Of a DNA stretch of 64,000 nucleotides, positions 1 to 10,314 are shown in pieces (position 1 is the stretch's first letter; each line of letters starts with the position of its first letter). The position numbers were made by a program, and so were the translations under genes. Source of the DNA: Smittia aterrima (lineage: Eukaryota; Arthropoda; Insecta; Diptera; Chironomidae); NCBI GenBank assembly GCA_033063855.1, contig CP093831.1:27404001-27468000 (forward strand), given 5' to 3'. The notes under the pieces are model-generated. The model did no database searches. It had not been told where the DNA came from and saw only the letters and a list, made by a program, of their open reading frames with translations.

Positions 1-1435
1 CAGATTGAAGAGCAAGCAACTCTCGTAAAGCAATTAAGATCGGAATTATCGTCCTACGAGAACATGTGTCACGATAAGGCTCATTGTAGTGAGCTTATGC
101 AACAACTCAGTGATACAAACGAGAAGTACTGGCACTTCAAAGACGAGGTTGATGAGTTGACACAGAAATTGTGCAATGACAGAAAGAAAATTAGCGAAAT
201 GGAAAAGAATTATGAGCAACTCTATAAGCAATTCATTCGAGAGCAAGAGATTAACAAAAAGCTTGAGAGTCGCGTTGATGTTATGGAACTTGAAAGTTCT
301 GAAAAGGTTGATCAACTTCATCAGTTCTATCAAGCGCAATTGTCATCGGATCAAGCGGAGAGAGATCGAACATCGGACGAAGAAGACTTACGAGAAAAGT
401 ATCAAAACGAAATTGAACAATTGAGAGTAAGTTTTTGAAAGTTTTTTTTTTACTTTGGACATTTGATTAATTGCGCAATTTCCTACAGACACTTTGCGAG
501 AAAGGCTTATCTGCAATGGAATCGTCCCACAAACGAATTATTTCCGATTTGGAAGCGAAACATAAAGCGGAGACTCAACGATTGCTCAACGAGAAAGAAA
601 GCGCTTTAGCCGAAGAAACTCAGGTAAGCTTCGACTTTTCGTCGTTAATCTCTAAGAAGATTTCAAAGACTTTTTTGTCTTCTTCTTTAGGCAACACTTC
701 AAGCTCTCGAATCAATGAGGAAAGCTCATGTTAATGAAGTGCAACGTGAAGTTAATCGCTTCAAGCAAGAGTTTCTTCGAAAGTTCAACAGTGAGAACAA
801 GGAACACATCGAGTCACTTGCTGCTTACAAAGAGGAGAAGGAACTCGAAGAAGTTCGTCAGGAAATTTTATCGCTCAGCGAGAAATATTCTCAGAAATGC
901 GTTGAAGCGATTTCGATTGAAGAGAAACTTAGGCACTCCAACCAAAAACTTCGACATGCTCAACAAATTATCCAAAACTACGAAATGAAATCAAAAAACT
1001 TACGAACATGTCATGATGAGTTAGAGAACGAAATTGATTCATCTCACTCAAGATCCGATGATGTAAGTTCACTTCGAATCGATTGAAGAAAATATTTCGA
1101 GCTTTTAAAATCTTTCAGAGCTTTTCATTGGAACAAATTAACGCGAAGCCAGATTCATTAACCACGTCCCGAGACGAATCCAAAGAAGCCATTTTAAACT
1201 TACCATTAATTCCTATAATTAAAATTAAAACTGAGATGCATCCTCGACCGAAGTTGAATGAAGGTGAGAGAAGTTTGAAATTACAAAAAATATTTAAACT
1301 AAATTTTCTTTTTCAGGATCAAAGTTTGGATATTCAACATCATCAAAGGATGAAGACGCTCTGTCGGTGCCAGAGGTTCCTTCGTCTCCTTTAGACTTAA
1401 AGGAGATGGAAAGAAGCTTCGAGTTGGAGATTTGA
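1..1435 (+). CDS. osp: outspread/MPRIP-like coiled-coil protein, C-terminal part
   Basis: Partial gene entering from the left edge in frame 1. Exons read as 1-426, 489-623, 691-1062, 1119-1263 and 1317-1435 (TGA), each intron 53-67 nt with GT/AG borders; the frame joins cleanly at every junction. The 398 visible residues are nearly all charged heptad-like coiled coil, including TLCEKGLSAMESSHKR and EKYSQKCVEA, which I recognise as typical of the C-terminal coiled coil of myosin phosphatase Rho-interacting protein and its fly relative outspread. Those proteins carry N-terminal PH domains, outside this window, and link actin or myosin phosphatase to the cytoskeleton. The final exon is non-coiled and Ser/Asp-rich. 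Overlapping AATAAA signals lie at 1841-1851. The gene converges on the aldo-keto reductase, with about 480 nt between stops. Assignment is by remembered family sequence; a related long coiled-coil protein is the alternative. Confidence 0.72.
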
Positions 1436-1631
1436 GCGATGAAAAACCTTTCTCCCACGCCCTCCCAAAATCAGAAAACTTGTGCAACCTTCCTTGTGAT
1501 AGTAAAAGACGCGTTTGTTTTTTTTTGGTGTTATTTTGAATGAAGAATATCAATTTGTTTAATTATTAACTCGTCGAGTTACTCGATTTACGTAGTGGCC
1601 ATGTTTGTAAAGCCTAATATTCATTTGATTC

Positions 1632-1669
1632 CAGTGCCGTCTCGCGTATATTATTCAAGACTGGCACTG
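1632..1669 (+). other. 3'-UTR hairpin of the outspread-like gene
   Basis: CAGTGCC-GTCT at 1632-1642 pairs with AGAC-T-GGCACTG at 1658-1669, giving an 11-bp stem with one bulged T and a loop of about 15 nt, between the stop (1435) and the poly(A) signal (1841). It is too short for a microRNA precursor. A regulatory RNA structure is possible but untested. Confidence 0.3.
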
Positions 1670-1918
1670 CTCATTAATCATTTAAAATTATTCGGGGATT
1701 AAACCAACAAAAAAGGAAGTCAAATGAAAGAGAGAATTTATTTATTTATCAAAACACAAAAATGATTGTACTCGAATCCCAGTTATTCTCATGTTGTCAT
1801 TTTAATTCGTCCCAGTATTCATTTCCCGCCTTGTTTCGAGAATAAAATAAAGAAAATTAACAACAAATTAAGTTTTTCTTTTTATTTGCTATTGGAAAAG
1901 TAGAAATTGCGAAATTAT

Positions 1919-3360
1919 TTAGAATTCTCCTTTGAATGGGAAATCAGGATGGTCGACGTCTTGAGACATTTTGCAGACACGATCGACGAAACCGAAGCCT
2001 TCAATCTCTTTAATGTCTTCGTCAGTTAACTTGAAGTTGAAGACATCGAAGTTGCTGATGATTCTTTCCTTCGTGACTGACTTGGGGATGACGGCATTTC
2101 CGATTTGAATCTGATAGCGAATGAGGATCTGAGCCGGTGACTTGTTGTACTTCTCAGCGATTGCGAGCAAGTTTGCTTCCTTCAAGACGAATCGATCATC
2201 AGCAGTTGCCCAAGGACGTCCAGGCGAGCCAAGAGGAGAGTAAGCGGTGACAACAATATTCTTGCTGCGGCAATGAGCGATCAACTCTTTGTTGAGCAAA
2301 TAAGGATGAACTTCAAATTGATTGGTGACTGGCTTGATTCTTGCGTTGTTGTAGATCTTATCGATTTGCTCGATGTTGAAGTTACTAACTCCGATTGACT
2401 TTGTTAAGCCAGCGTCGACTAATGCTTCCATTGCGTGATAAGTTTCAACGATATCAATGTTTTCGTGAAGTGGTTTGCCAGCCGAATCCTTTGGGAACAA
2501 TTCAGTTGACTTGGTGTAAGCAATCGGCCAATGAATGAGATACAAGTCGAGATACTTCAGATTCAATTGCTTCAAAGTGTGCTCGAGTGCACCGCGAACG
2601 TCTTTTGGATCATGGAAAGTATTCCACAATTTGCTGGTGACAAACAAATCTTCTCTAAAAAGTTTAAAATGAAATTTATTTTCTGATTGTTTGACTCAAT
2701 TTTGCTCAACAAACCTCTTAACGACTCCTTCAGCGATCTTAGCGTTGATTCCCTCACCAACTTCATGTTCATTCTCGTAAACGTGAGCTCCATCGATATG
2801 ACGATATCCAGCATCGATTGCGTCTTTAACCGCCTGAGCGACTTCTCCAGGAGCAGACTAAAATATTAAAACGTAATTTAAGAAATCGATTGAAAAATTG
2901 TTTTGAAATTGCATAAACTCAGGGAACGCGGGAAATGAAATTTGATGCCGGAATCGAAATTTTCTTCTTTTTCATTTCTAAATCAAACTTTGGCCTACAC
3001 TTTCTCATGAATGAAAACAATCTTCAACAATTTCTAGAAACAGATCTTCGATGTGACCTTGAAAATGAAACTAGAAAAAAATGCTTTCCGGCTTCTCGTA
3101 TCTCATCATGACAATGATTCGGCATTTTCTCGAGCACGTCGATTGATAACAGAGCTGATAGCATCAGATTACAAATGAAAGTACTTACGTTCCACGTTCC
3201 TGTTAATAAATTAGAGAAAAATTGAATTATTGACGAGTCAAACTAATTTTCTCAATGAGGTTTCGAAACTTTCGATTAATTGATGAATTAACAATTACTC
3301 ACCAAGTCCGAGGACTGGGAATGATTTGCCATTGCTTAGTTGAACAGTTGGAGCTGCCAT
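1919..3360 (-). CDS. aldo-keto reductase, AKR1/aldose reductase type
   Basis: Complete four-exon gene: 3303-3360 (ATG), 3189-3199 (an 11-nt microexon), 2715-2857 and 1919-2654 (TAA). Together they encode 315 residues, the usual AKR1 length. The start reads MAAPTVQLSNGKSFPVLGLG, followed by TWN from the microexon. The catalytic tetrad is visible as Asp45, Tyr50, Lys79 and His112 (in DGAHVY, SKLW and LIHWP), and a cofactor-phosphate motif IPKS lies near the C-terminus. The family catalyses NADPH-dependent reduction of aldehydes and ketones in the cytosol as a TIM barrel; the substrate here cannot be told. The more usual DCA before HVY is DGA here. A minus-strand AATAAA sits at 1881-1886. Upstream is a well-spaced TATA/initiator pair. 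Confidence 0.93.
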
Positions 3361-3435
3361 ACTTGATTAACAATAATTAAAGAATTCACGGGAAGTTAAA
3401 ATTGCAGAACTGAACAATTCGTTGACTGAATTGGA

Positions 3436-3470
3436 ACTGACCGCGAAAAGAGAGAAAATTTTAATATAAA
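3436..3470 (-). promoter_or_regulatory. TATA/Inr core promoter of the aldo-keto reductase
   Basis: On the minus strand TTTATATTAA (3461-3470) is followed by the arthropod initiator TCAGT (3436-3440). The TATA-to-initiator distance is about 31-32 nt, as expected for a TATA/Inr promoter. It predicts a 5' UTR of about 78 nt before the ATG at 3360. Confidence 0.55.
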
Positions 3471-3642
3471 CTCTCGCTCACGAACACCGGTTGGATTGAG
3501 TGCGTTCAGCAAAAAAGTATTCTCACTCTCAAAAAGCTTTCGGCGCTCTCAAATTGACAGATGAATTGTCTTGGACAACATTAATTAAGAAGCATAATTT
3601 ATGCTTTTAGATATTTACTAAATTGGATTACTTTGAGAGTCA

Positions 3643-3770
3643 GACGAAGTAGAATTGATGATTTATTTGTTTAAGTGTAAATTTTCTTTGGATAACTCGA
3701 CAAACTATTGAAACATCGTTAACAAGTCAACAACATCAATCACGGATTCAATTTACTATCTACGCATTAT
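3643..3770. repeat. upstream copy of a duplicated flanking sequence
   Basis: 3643-3680 and 3726-3770 recur at 5241-5277 and 5282-5320 with few differences; the second copy lacks about 45 nt between the two blocks and a few bases inside block two. The pair brackets the gene at 4034-5035 and marks a partial tandem duplication of that locus. The rest of 3480-4030 shows no gene. Confidence 0.7.
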
Positions 3771-3938
3771 AGAGCGTAGAAAAGTTAGCTCGACCGTGTC
3801 AATCAACATTTTTGGAAATAAATATTCTTTTACTTCTTCCCATTTTTGAGTGACCATTGTCCTAAGAATATTTTTGTTTTTTCATGGTCAAGGACACATC
3901 TGTTCGAGTAACAAAAATTCAAAAGTCTCTGGTGACAG

Positions 3939-3980
3939 TATTTAAATAAATATTCCATAATCACGCAAAGGAAGTTCATT
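3939..3980 (+). promoter_or_regulatory. probable core promoter of the 4034 gene
   Basis: A TATA-like TATTTAAATA begins at 3939, and an initiator-like TCATT lies at 3976-3980, about 37 nt downstream. The predicted leader of about 57 nt runs to the ATG at 4034. Spacing is slightly long, so support is moderate. Confidence 0.35.
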
Positions 3981-4033
3981 CTAAGTTTAGACGCCAACAA
4001 GTACACAACAGAAAGAAAAATTAAAAGTTGATA

Positions 4034-5035
4034 ATGGCCGAATATTTTTGTGAAATCATAGAGAACATCAAAACTGAACCAAAAGATAATTTTTCGTTAG
4101 CCGATTGTTCTCAAGTTATCGTTGATAACATCAAACACGAACCAGAAAGACATTTCGTCTTCATCTTGCCGGATGATCCGGAACCAGAGTTCAAAGTGAA
4201 AGAAGCGAAGATAATTGTGAAGAAGTTTGACAGAAAATGGGAAACGCTTCCAGCAAAGATTTTCGAATCTTATTTCGTTTGCGAGAAGTGTAATTACGCG
4301 ACTAAAGAATCCGAAGCTTTAGAAACTAAATGTTGCTTCTGTGATCTTAAATTTGACTGCAAGAACTGTGAGACGAAACATATCGATCAAGATCATCCCA
4401 AACAAATAGAAACAAATTTAATTAATGAGACTCACGACTCTGTCACAACAAATTTGACAAGCCATCAAAACGAGGTTATCGCCAAAGAACCTGCTACAAA
4501 GTCAAAAAGCGAAATTAATTATTATTTCGACAAAGATTTGTTCATGACGAAGTATCAAGTTTGCTTCAGCGAAGAACTTAATCGCGAAGTCATTCGTCTT
4601 ATCGATCCTCCCGGAAGACAACACGATTGGAGTTTGTGGAACGAAGAAGTGATGAATATTAAAGAAATTGATGCTCATAAAAGAGGAATTGATTGCCGTC
4701 CAACTGTGAATTCTCCAGCACAGAAAGACAAACGGCGAACTTTTTCTTTAGTTTTCATTCATCGCCCAGTGAAAGCTTCATCAAGAGTAAAGATTCTGAG
4801 AGGCTCGAAAGCAAAATTCAAATCTTGTAACTTCAGAATCGAGTTTTGCGAATGGACTCATGAAATAATAAAGCAAATGAAAGACGATTCTCTGCAAACT
4901 ATAAAGCTCTTGATGTTCTTTGGCCGCAACGATTGCAGCTGTGAGAAAAATTTCATTGACTACGAAGCAGAATTGACGTCTGAATTGATGGCTCGAAGAA
5001 AACTTGAGACTCAGCTCAGTTTGTCGTTGCAATAG
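4034..5035 (+). CDS. unrecognised Cys-rich protein with SUMO-type motifs
   Basis: Single-exon ORF of 333 residues. I start at the ATG at 4034 (context gataATGgcc); the frame is open two codons further upstream but without an ATG. I do not recognise the family. The N-terminus carries two psi-K-x-E-P motifs, IKTEP at about residue 12 and IKHEP at about 33, resembling SUMO-acceptor sites of transcription regulators. Residues 83-121 are Cys/His-rich: CxxC (83/86), CCxC (100-103), CxxC (109/112), His116 and His121, compatible with two bound zinc ions but not with a C2H2 finger. The C-terminal half (from about residue 170) has no motif I know. AATAAA is at 5133-5138. A degraded partial copy lies just downstream. 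A nuclear regulator is a guess. Confidence 0.75.
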   Translation: MAEYFCEIIENIKTEPKDNFSLADCSQVIVDNIKHEPERHFVFILPDDPEPEFKVKEAKIIVKKFDRKWETLPAKIFESYFVCEKCNYATKESEALETKCCFCDLKFDCKNCETKHIDQDHPKQIETNLINETHDSVTTNLTSHQNEVIAKEPATKSKSEINYYFDKDLFMTKYQVCFSEELNREVIRLIDPPGRQHDWSLWNEEVMNIKEIDAHKRGIDCRPTVNSPAQKDKRRTFSLVFIHRPVKASSRVKILRGSKAKFKSCNFRIEFCEWTHEIIKQMKDDSLQTIKLLMFFGRNDCSCEKNFIDYEAELTSELMARRKLETQLSLSLQ

Positions 5036-5240
5036 ACAAAATGCACTGACTCACATTAAAATCAAATTACATCTTCGTTTTTCAATTGTCTCAAAAATGT
5101 TAATCAAAAATCAAGAGAATATTAAATATTTTAATAAAAAACCTTTTTAGCTTAAACTGTGAAAATTGTGTCTCAACTCTTTTTAAATCAACGACACTTG
5201 CCAGCGATTTGATTAGTCATTTGAATAAATTCGAAAATAA

Positions 5241-5500
5241 AACGAAGTAAAATTGATGATTTATTTGTTTAAGTGTAACCGGTCAACAACATCAATCAAG
5301 GATTCAATTTACGCATTATATCAATCATTTTATTCTTTCATTACATTCTAGGCTGACCATCAAATAAAAACAAAAGTGAGAAAGTTATTCTCATCAAACA
5401 TGAACCATAATTTCAATGACATTTCGTTTGCATTTTACCAGACGACCCCGAGACAAAAATTGAAATGAAAGAAGTGAAGATAATCTTTGAATTTTGTAAA
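5241..5500 (+). pseudogene. decayed partial copy of the 4034 gene
   Basis: 5241-5320 copies the 5' flank of the 4034 gene (3643-3770). 5384-5499 resembles its coding segment around 4126-4240 (IKHEP region to the KEAKII region) at the nucleotide level, with indels that destroy the frame. The middle and 3' end are missing. No ORF survives. The remaining sequence to 5603 is the probable upstream region of the ionotropic receptor. Confidence 0.65.
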
Positions 5501-5603
5501 ATAAAAATCGCGAGAACTGAAATTAAATCCTGGTCAGCCTTAAACGACTCAACTATGAAAATCATTTAAATCCTTTTAGTTTGTGATTGTCTCTGGACTC
5601 GAA

Positions 5604-7490
5604 ATGACGAAGTTTTTACTAGCAGTCGTTTTCGTAGTTTTAAAAATAATTTCAATCAACGCGAAGCTCGAAACTTTGCAACAGGAAAAACTTTCAGAAA
5701 TCGTTAAAGTTTTTCACGAGATCAACGAAAATGTTTTCGCGAAAGAAACTTCGTTTGTTCGAATTATTTCATCGGAAACCTTTAAATTTTCAAAGGAACT
5801 CTCTCAGCTACACGAAAAGTCAGTGACAATTGAATTGATTCAAAGTTCAAAGCTGAATAATTCAACTCTAATGCCATCGCTCGTCAATGTAATTTGCGTC
5901 GAATCAAGCAACGAATTCAAGGAAATTGTTGAAAAGTTTTCGTTCAACTTCTCAGGATTCTTTTTAATAATTTTGATTGACTGCGATCTTAAGATTGAGA
6001 ACGAAATATTTGCAACATCTTGGCGTCGTTACATGCACAACGTAAACATTTTATGTTCCGAGAAAAACAAAAATATTTCCATCAAGACCTTCATGCCATT
6101 CCAAGAGCACTCATGTCAAAATACGTCGTCAATCAAATTAAAGTTTGACCAAGGAATTTCGTTGGGAAATATTTACCCGGAAAAGCTCAACAACATTTAC
6201 GATTGTCCGATAAAGCTCGCGACATTCTTCTACCCGCCAATCACGATGCGTGACTCATTGGACAACGGCTCATCGAGATATTACGGCAGCGAAATGGAAC
6301 TTATCTTCGCCCTCTCGAACGCTCTGAACTTCTCGATCGACATGACGTACATTCCACATTCTGGCTTCACTGGATTGCTCTACGAGAATGGAACTGCGAC
6401 TGGAATCATGAAGGAAACAATCGAAGGAGAGAAGGATATGCTGCTTGGATTTTATTACTTGACTTACTTACGAACTCAGCACATGAGCTTCACTCAATCG
6501 CATTACAGCATTCCTTTGGTAATTATGATTCCTTCCGGTGAGAGTTTGACGCCGTTTGAAAAGCTTTTCCGACCTTTCGAGAACACTGTTTGGATCTTTC
6601 TCTTCATCACTCTCACGACTGGAATTGTTGTTATTTTTATTTTTGGTTTTATGAGTCAGACATCGAAAGATTTCATCTTTGGAGATCGAGTGAGGAATCC
6701 TTATCTGAACATGCTGATTGCTATCGTTGGAGGAAGTCAACACATTCTCCCGAAGAGGAACTTTGCGAGGAGCTTGCTGATGATGTTCTTGCTTTTCTGT
6801 TTGGTCCAGAGATCGATTTATCAAGGTTCGCTTTATATTTTCCTGCAATCGGATGGAACAAAACCAGACGTAGCGACAATTGATGAGATGATGGAAAAGA
6901 ATTTCGTTTTTTATGTTCGAGAAACTTTAGAGCACAACATTAAGCACATGAGCTTCTATCAAAGGTTAGAAATTAATTAATTTGAGAAACAGAAATTAAT
7001 TGTTGAATTCATTTCCAGACGAAAAGTTGTGAAGTTTGCAGATTACCCAGAACTAACGATGAGAACTCTTGATTCGACGTTCAAAGGCGGAGTCATTCAA
7101 CCTCTTCTCGAAGTTATTTTCTTGAATCAACAAAACTATCAAAACTTCACTTTTCACGTGCTCAAAGAATATTTGCTCGACGTGCAGATCGTGATTTACT
7201 TTCCGAGAAACTTTTATCTCGTCGAGCCGATGAATGACAAAATTGGAATCTACAAAGCAGCTGGTTTGGTTAACCTTTGGATGGAGCGATATATCGACAA
7301 GAGTTATCTGAAAATCAAACCTCAAACGACGAAAGCTCGAACCATGAACATCAAACAACTTTTCGGAGGATTTCAAATTCTACTAATTGGAGCGTTAACT
7401 GCAAGTTTTGTGTTTGCTATTGAGTTGATGAGCAAATTTCAACGCTTTGAGAAGTTTCGAAAGATTTTAAAATCGACAAATTGTAATTAA
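5604..7490 (+). CDS. divergent ionotropic receptor (IR)
   Basis: Two exons, 5604-6964 and 7019-7490 (TAA), encode 610 residues. The start is the ATG at 5604, which opens a hydrophobic signal peptide (MTKFLLAVVFVVL). The order is that of insect variant ionotropic glutamate receptors: a poorly conserved N-terminal half, a first ligand-binding lobe with FFYPPITM, transmembrane M1 (about 329-349, FLFITLTTGIVVIFIF), a pore loop, M3 (about 391-410, SLLMMFLLFCLVQRS), a second lobe, and a last transmembrane segment (about 571-590, LLIGALTASFVFAIEL). The canonical SYTANLAAF of iGluR M3 is absent, as is common in divergent IRs, so this is probably a chemosensory cation channel subunit of the dipteran-expanded clade; its ligand is unknown. 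Its 3' end collides with unit A: the nearest AATAAA (7540-7545) lies inside that gene's last exon. Confidence 0.87.
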
Positions 7491-7508
7491 AAACTTTATT
7501 TTCAGAAT

Positions 7509-10051
7509 TCAATAAGACAATTTCATTTTCTTCACAATCAATAAATATTCCTGCAGCTCTTGATGATCAATATCTGTGTGTCGCTTCAGATGATTTCTCA
7601 TGTAAGCATCGCGATTAACACGAAAACTGCAATCGTTGACTGGACACTTCGATGGTTCCTCGTGTTTCTCTTTTTGATGTCGTGTCAGTCTTTGTCTGTT
7701 ACTGTAAGCTTTGACGCAGCCAGGAGAATCACATTTGAAATCTTTTATTCCCAAGTGATCATTGCGTTTGTGATCTTCGAGTTCTTTCGGTCTTAAAAAT
7801 TTCTTGACGCATCCTTCAAAATCGCAATGAATTTTTTTCTCCTTCTTCTTGTGGTGCTTAGAATGAGAGTGAAGACATTTTTTTGTGTAGAAGCTTTTAG
7901 CACAAACTTCACAAACAAATTTCTTTGCTTTTCCAGGCGCAGGATGTTTCTCAAGAACATGATTTCTAAGATAAAAGATTTGTGCAAAAGTCTTTTCGCA
8001 GATTTTGCATTTAAATTGGAACTTTTTCGTGGCATGAACAGCGAGGATGTGATTTTTTATAAGAGATAGTTGTGTCTGCTGATATCCACACAAATCGCAC
8101 TCAAACTTTTCTAATTCCCTGAAAAAAGAATTTAAAGTAAAAAAATAAATATTTTGATAATTGAATGACTTACTTTGAAGGTTCAATTAAAGTCTCAGGA
8201 TGTCGTCTTAGAAAGCGATCAACCCAAGTGTTGACAATTGAGGGACGAAGCTTCCGTTTTTGAAGTTTTATAAAATGCGAAGCAATCTCGCAAATGTTGG
8301 AATGATTCTTCGTGTCGCCCAATTCATTACAAGCAACGATCCAATCGGCAAGTCTCATCTCTAATGCGTGAGAAATAAGTGGCTGCTTTGACATTCTCTT
8401 GCTTCCAAATTTTTGTCTGTCACTTAACGTTTGATTAGGAATTTTGTACTTCTTAGCAATCGAATAGGCAGTGGCTCCATTTTCAACTTCCTTCAATGCA
8501 AGTTTCATGGTTTCCTCGGAAAATGATTTTTTTCCAGCTTTTATAGCTTGTTCCTCGATCCAATCAGTTTCGTTCTCTGATTTATCTGAAGCTTTGTCGT
8601 CCGGAAGATCCTCAGTTGTATCATCAGCGTTTGATTCTAAACTCAATACATTTGGCAGTAGCACATCAGGATTTCTCTTTAGAAAACTTCGGAACCAGTT
8701 GTCATTGAATTCATTTGAGATCGTGGATGAGTCGAGTTTGGATAAATGATTTGCAGCATCGAGAACATTTCGCTTCGTCTTTGGATCACACAATTCGCCA
8801 GAAGTCTTGATCCAATTTACAATTTTCCGATCAAATTCTTGAAGAGAAACCGATCTGTCCTCAAAATCTTTCAAATGTGATTCCGAAATGTTGAACTTCA
8901 ATGCTGCGTCTGTGATGGAAGATCCTTTATCAATTTCCTTTAGAGCTTTGTCAAGATCGTTTTGCAATTGATGAATTTGTAATTCTCCTTTTCTAATTTC
9001 TTCTAAAACTTCCTCGAAATCATTTTCCGACTGAGGAATTATTGGTTCTTGGTGATCAGATCCTATCGAAGCGTTATCAAAATTGTTTGGCAGTTGAGGA
9101 ATTTCCAATTCTCGATGATCACATTCAGCGTTGATTTCTGCATCAGCTTCATTGTTCCAGTCATCTGCGTTCCATTCGTAATCTCCTAAATCTTCTTCTT
9201 TAATCGCCAAAATGTTGACGACAGGATTGAAGTCGATTTGTTCCATTTTAATTTCGCAAAGTTCAAATTGTTCGCAGTTCAAATGCTTTTGGATGATCGT
9301 TGATCTGAAGTGATGGAAGTCATTTACTTGAGCGTAGCAGGGAATGCAGAGAGAATTCAATGAAGCTGTCGGCAATCGAAGAACCTTGAAAATAAAGATT
9401 TTAATTGAAGAAATTAAGATTTAGTTTTTGTCTGCTTACATTCGAAGGGAAAATTTCGTTTATTTTCATCTCGAGATCTCCTTTCACTGATTTACTTTCT
9501 GTTACATTCTCAAGATGCTCTAGGCAAAGTCTGCAACTACTTTGAGGATTCGCTAAGGCTTCCTTCTGGCAATCGTCCCTGAACACTTTTAATGTTTTTT
9601 GTTTTCCCAGCTCTGGGTGACATTCTTGATTATCAGCTTGTGGAGCGAAAGAACTTGCTTTAGATACTTGAGATGTTACGGGATAATTCAATTCTGGACG
9701 ACGCTTCTTGAACCCATAGTACCATTCACGACCGACAGGAGCTTGTTCAGTGTTCTTACGCAAGAGAATTTGATCTGCTGCTCTCATAATCTGGCGTCTC
9801 TGTGCTGGTTTTCCGCTTTCAGCACATTCACGAATCCATTTGACAATTTCGGACTCTTCAGTTTCGCTCAATCTCGTTTGGCTTCCAATTTTTTTCTGAT
9901 GTTTTCCTTTAACTTTATCACTTAATGTTTGAAGTGGAATTTTAAATTCTTTTGCTGCTCGATAGCATGTCATTTGACCACTTTTGATAGCTTCTAGGGC
10001 TGCTGTTAGTTGCTCTGAACTATAATTTAAAATTTTGCGTTTCTTTGACAT
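7509..10051 (-). CDS. ZAD-psq/CENP-B-C2H2 protein, unit A
   Basis: Exons 9440-10051, 8174-9384 and 7509-8118; 810 residues. Exon 1: psq-type HTH (about 8-55), CENP-B-type HTH (about 58-115), then the first zinc pair of a ZAD (CRLC, 173-176). Intron 1 (phase 0, 55 nt) splits the ZAD; exon 2 opens with its second pair (CIPC, 217-220), then an invariant linker with EIKMEQ and AIKEED, an acidic stretch, and two more psq+CENP-B pairs ending FLRRHPETLIEPSK. Intron 2 is phase 2. Exon 3 has six C2H2 fingers without TGEKP linkers. ZADs dimerise nuclear zinc-finger proteins; psq+CENP-B pairs are the DNA-binding half of pogo/Tigger transposases. A further psq module upstream (old ATG at 10182) is lost to a 1-nt deletion near 10145, so I start at MSKKRK. 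AATAAA: 7495-7500. Confidence 0.82.
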
Positions 10052-10211
10052 TTTTCTGCTTTTTATTTTCTCGTTCAATGTTTTCTCCGGGATTTTGAAT
10101 TTACGAGCTGCTTTATAACAAGTCAATTGACCACTTTTGATACTTTTAGGACTGCTGTCAGTTCTTTTGAACTGTAATTCATGACTTTTCCCAACAATTT
10201 ATTATATTCGT

Positions 10212-10281
10212 AATTTTTGTTTGTTTTGATTTTTTGCTATAATTTTTTTTTCTGCTTTCTAGCAATTTTAAAACAGCCGTT
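10212..10281 (-). promoter_or_regulatory. family promoter block, unit A
   Basis: Minus strand: AACGGCTG (10274-10281), a conserved AAATTGCTAGAAAG run, a TATA-like TTATAGC (10236-10242), then an A-rich AAATCAAAACAAACAAAAA tract. The block lies 34 nt or less beyond unit B's stop codon. The upstream motif differs at one base from the family form AACGGTCG. Confidence 0.5.
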
Positions 10282-10314
10282 GGGATTTTAGATGAAAAAC
10301 TTTATTTTCCGAAT

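Noticed and set aside
46..339. Hydrophobic minus-strand ORF opposite the outspread-like coiled coil
   Set aside because: Reverse complement of Gln/Glu-rich coiled coil gives Leu-rich frames; the plus strand has clean splicing and family similarity.
1632..1669. MicroRNA precursor in the outspread-like 3' UTR
   Set aside because: The stem is only about 11 bp, too short for Drosha/Dicer processing, and I recognise no known insect miRNA seed.
7560..7796. Antisense ORFs of about 68-78 aa with hydrophobic runs (MISHVS...) opposite the zinc fingers in each unit
   Set aside because: Reverse complement of His- and Lys-rich finger codons yields hydrophobic residues; shadows, not membrane proteins.
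8471..8749. Antisense ORFs of about 92 aa (MAPF...) opposite exon 2, recurring in nearly every unit
   Set aside because: They mirror the same conserved sense codons in each copy; no start context, domain or splice support. The recurrence comes from the duplication of the sense gene.
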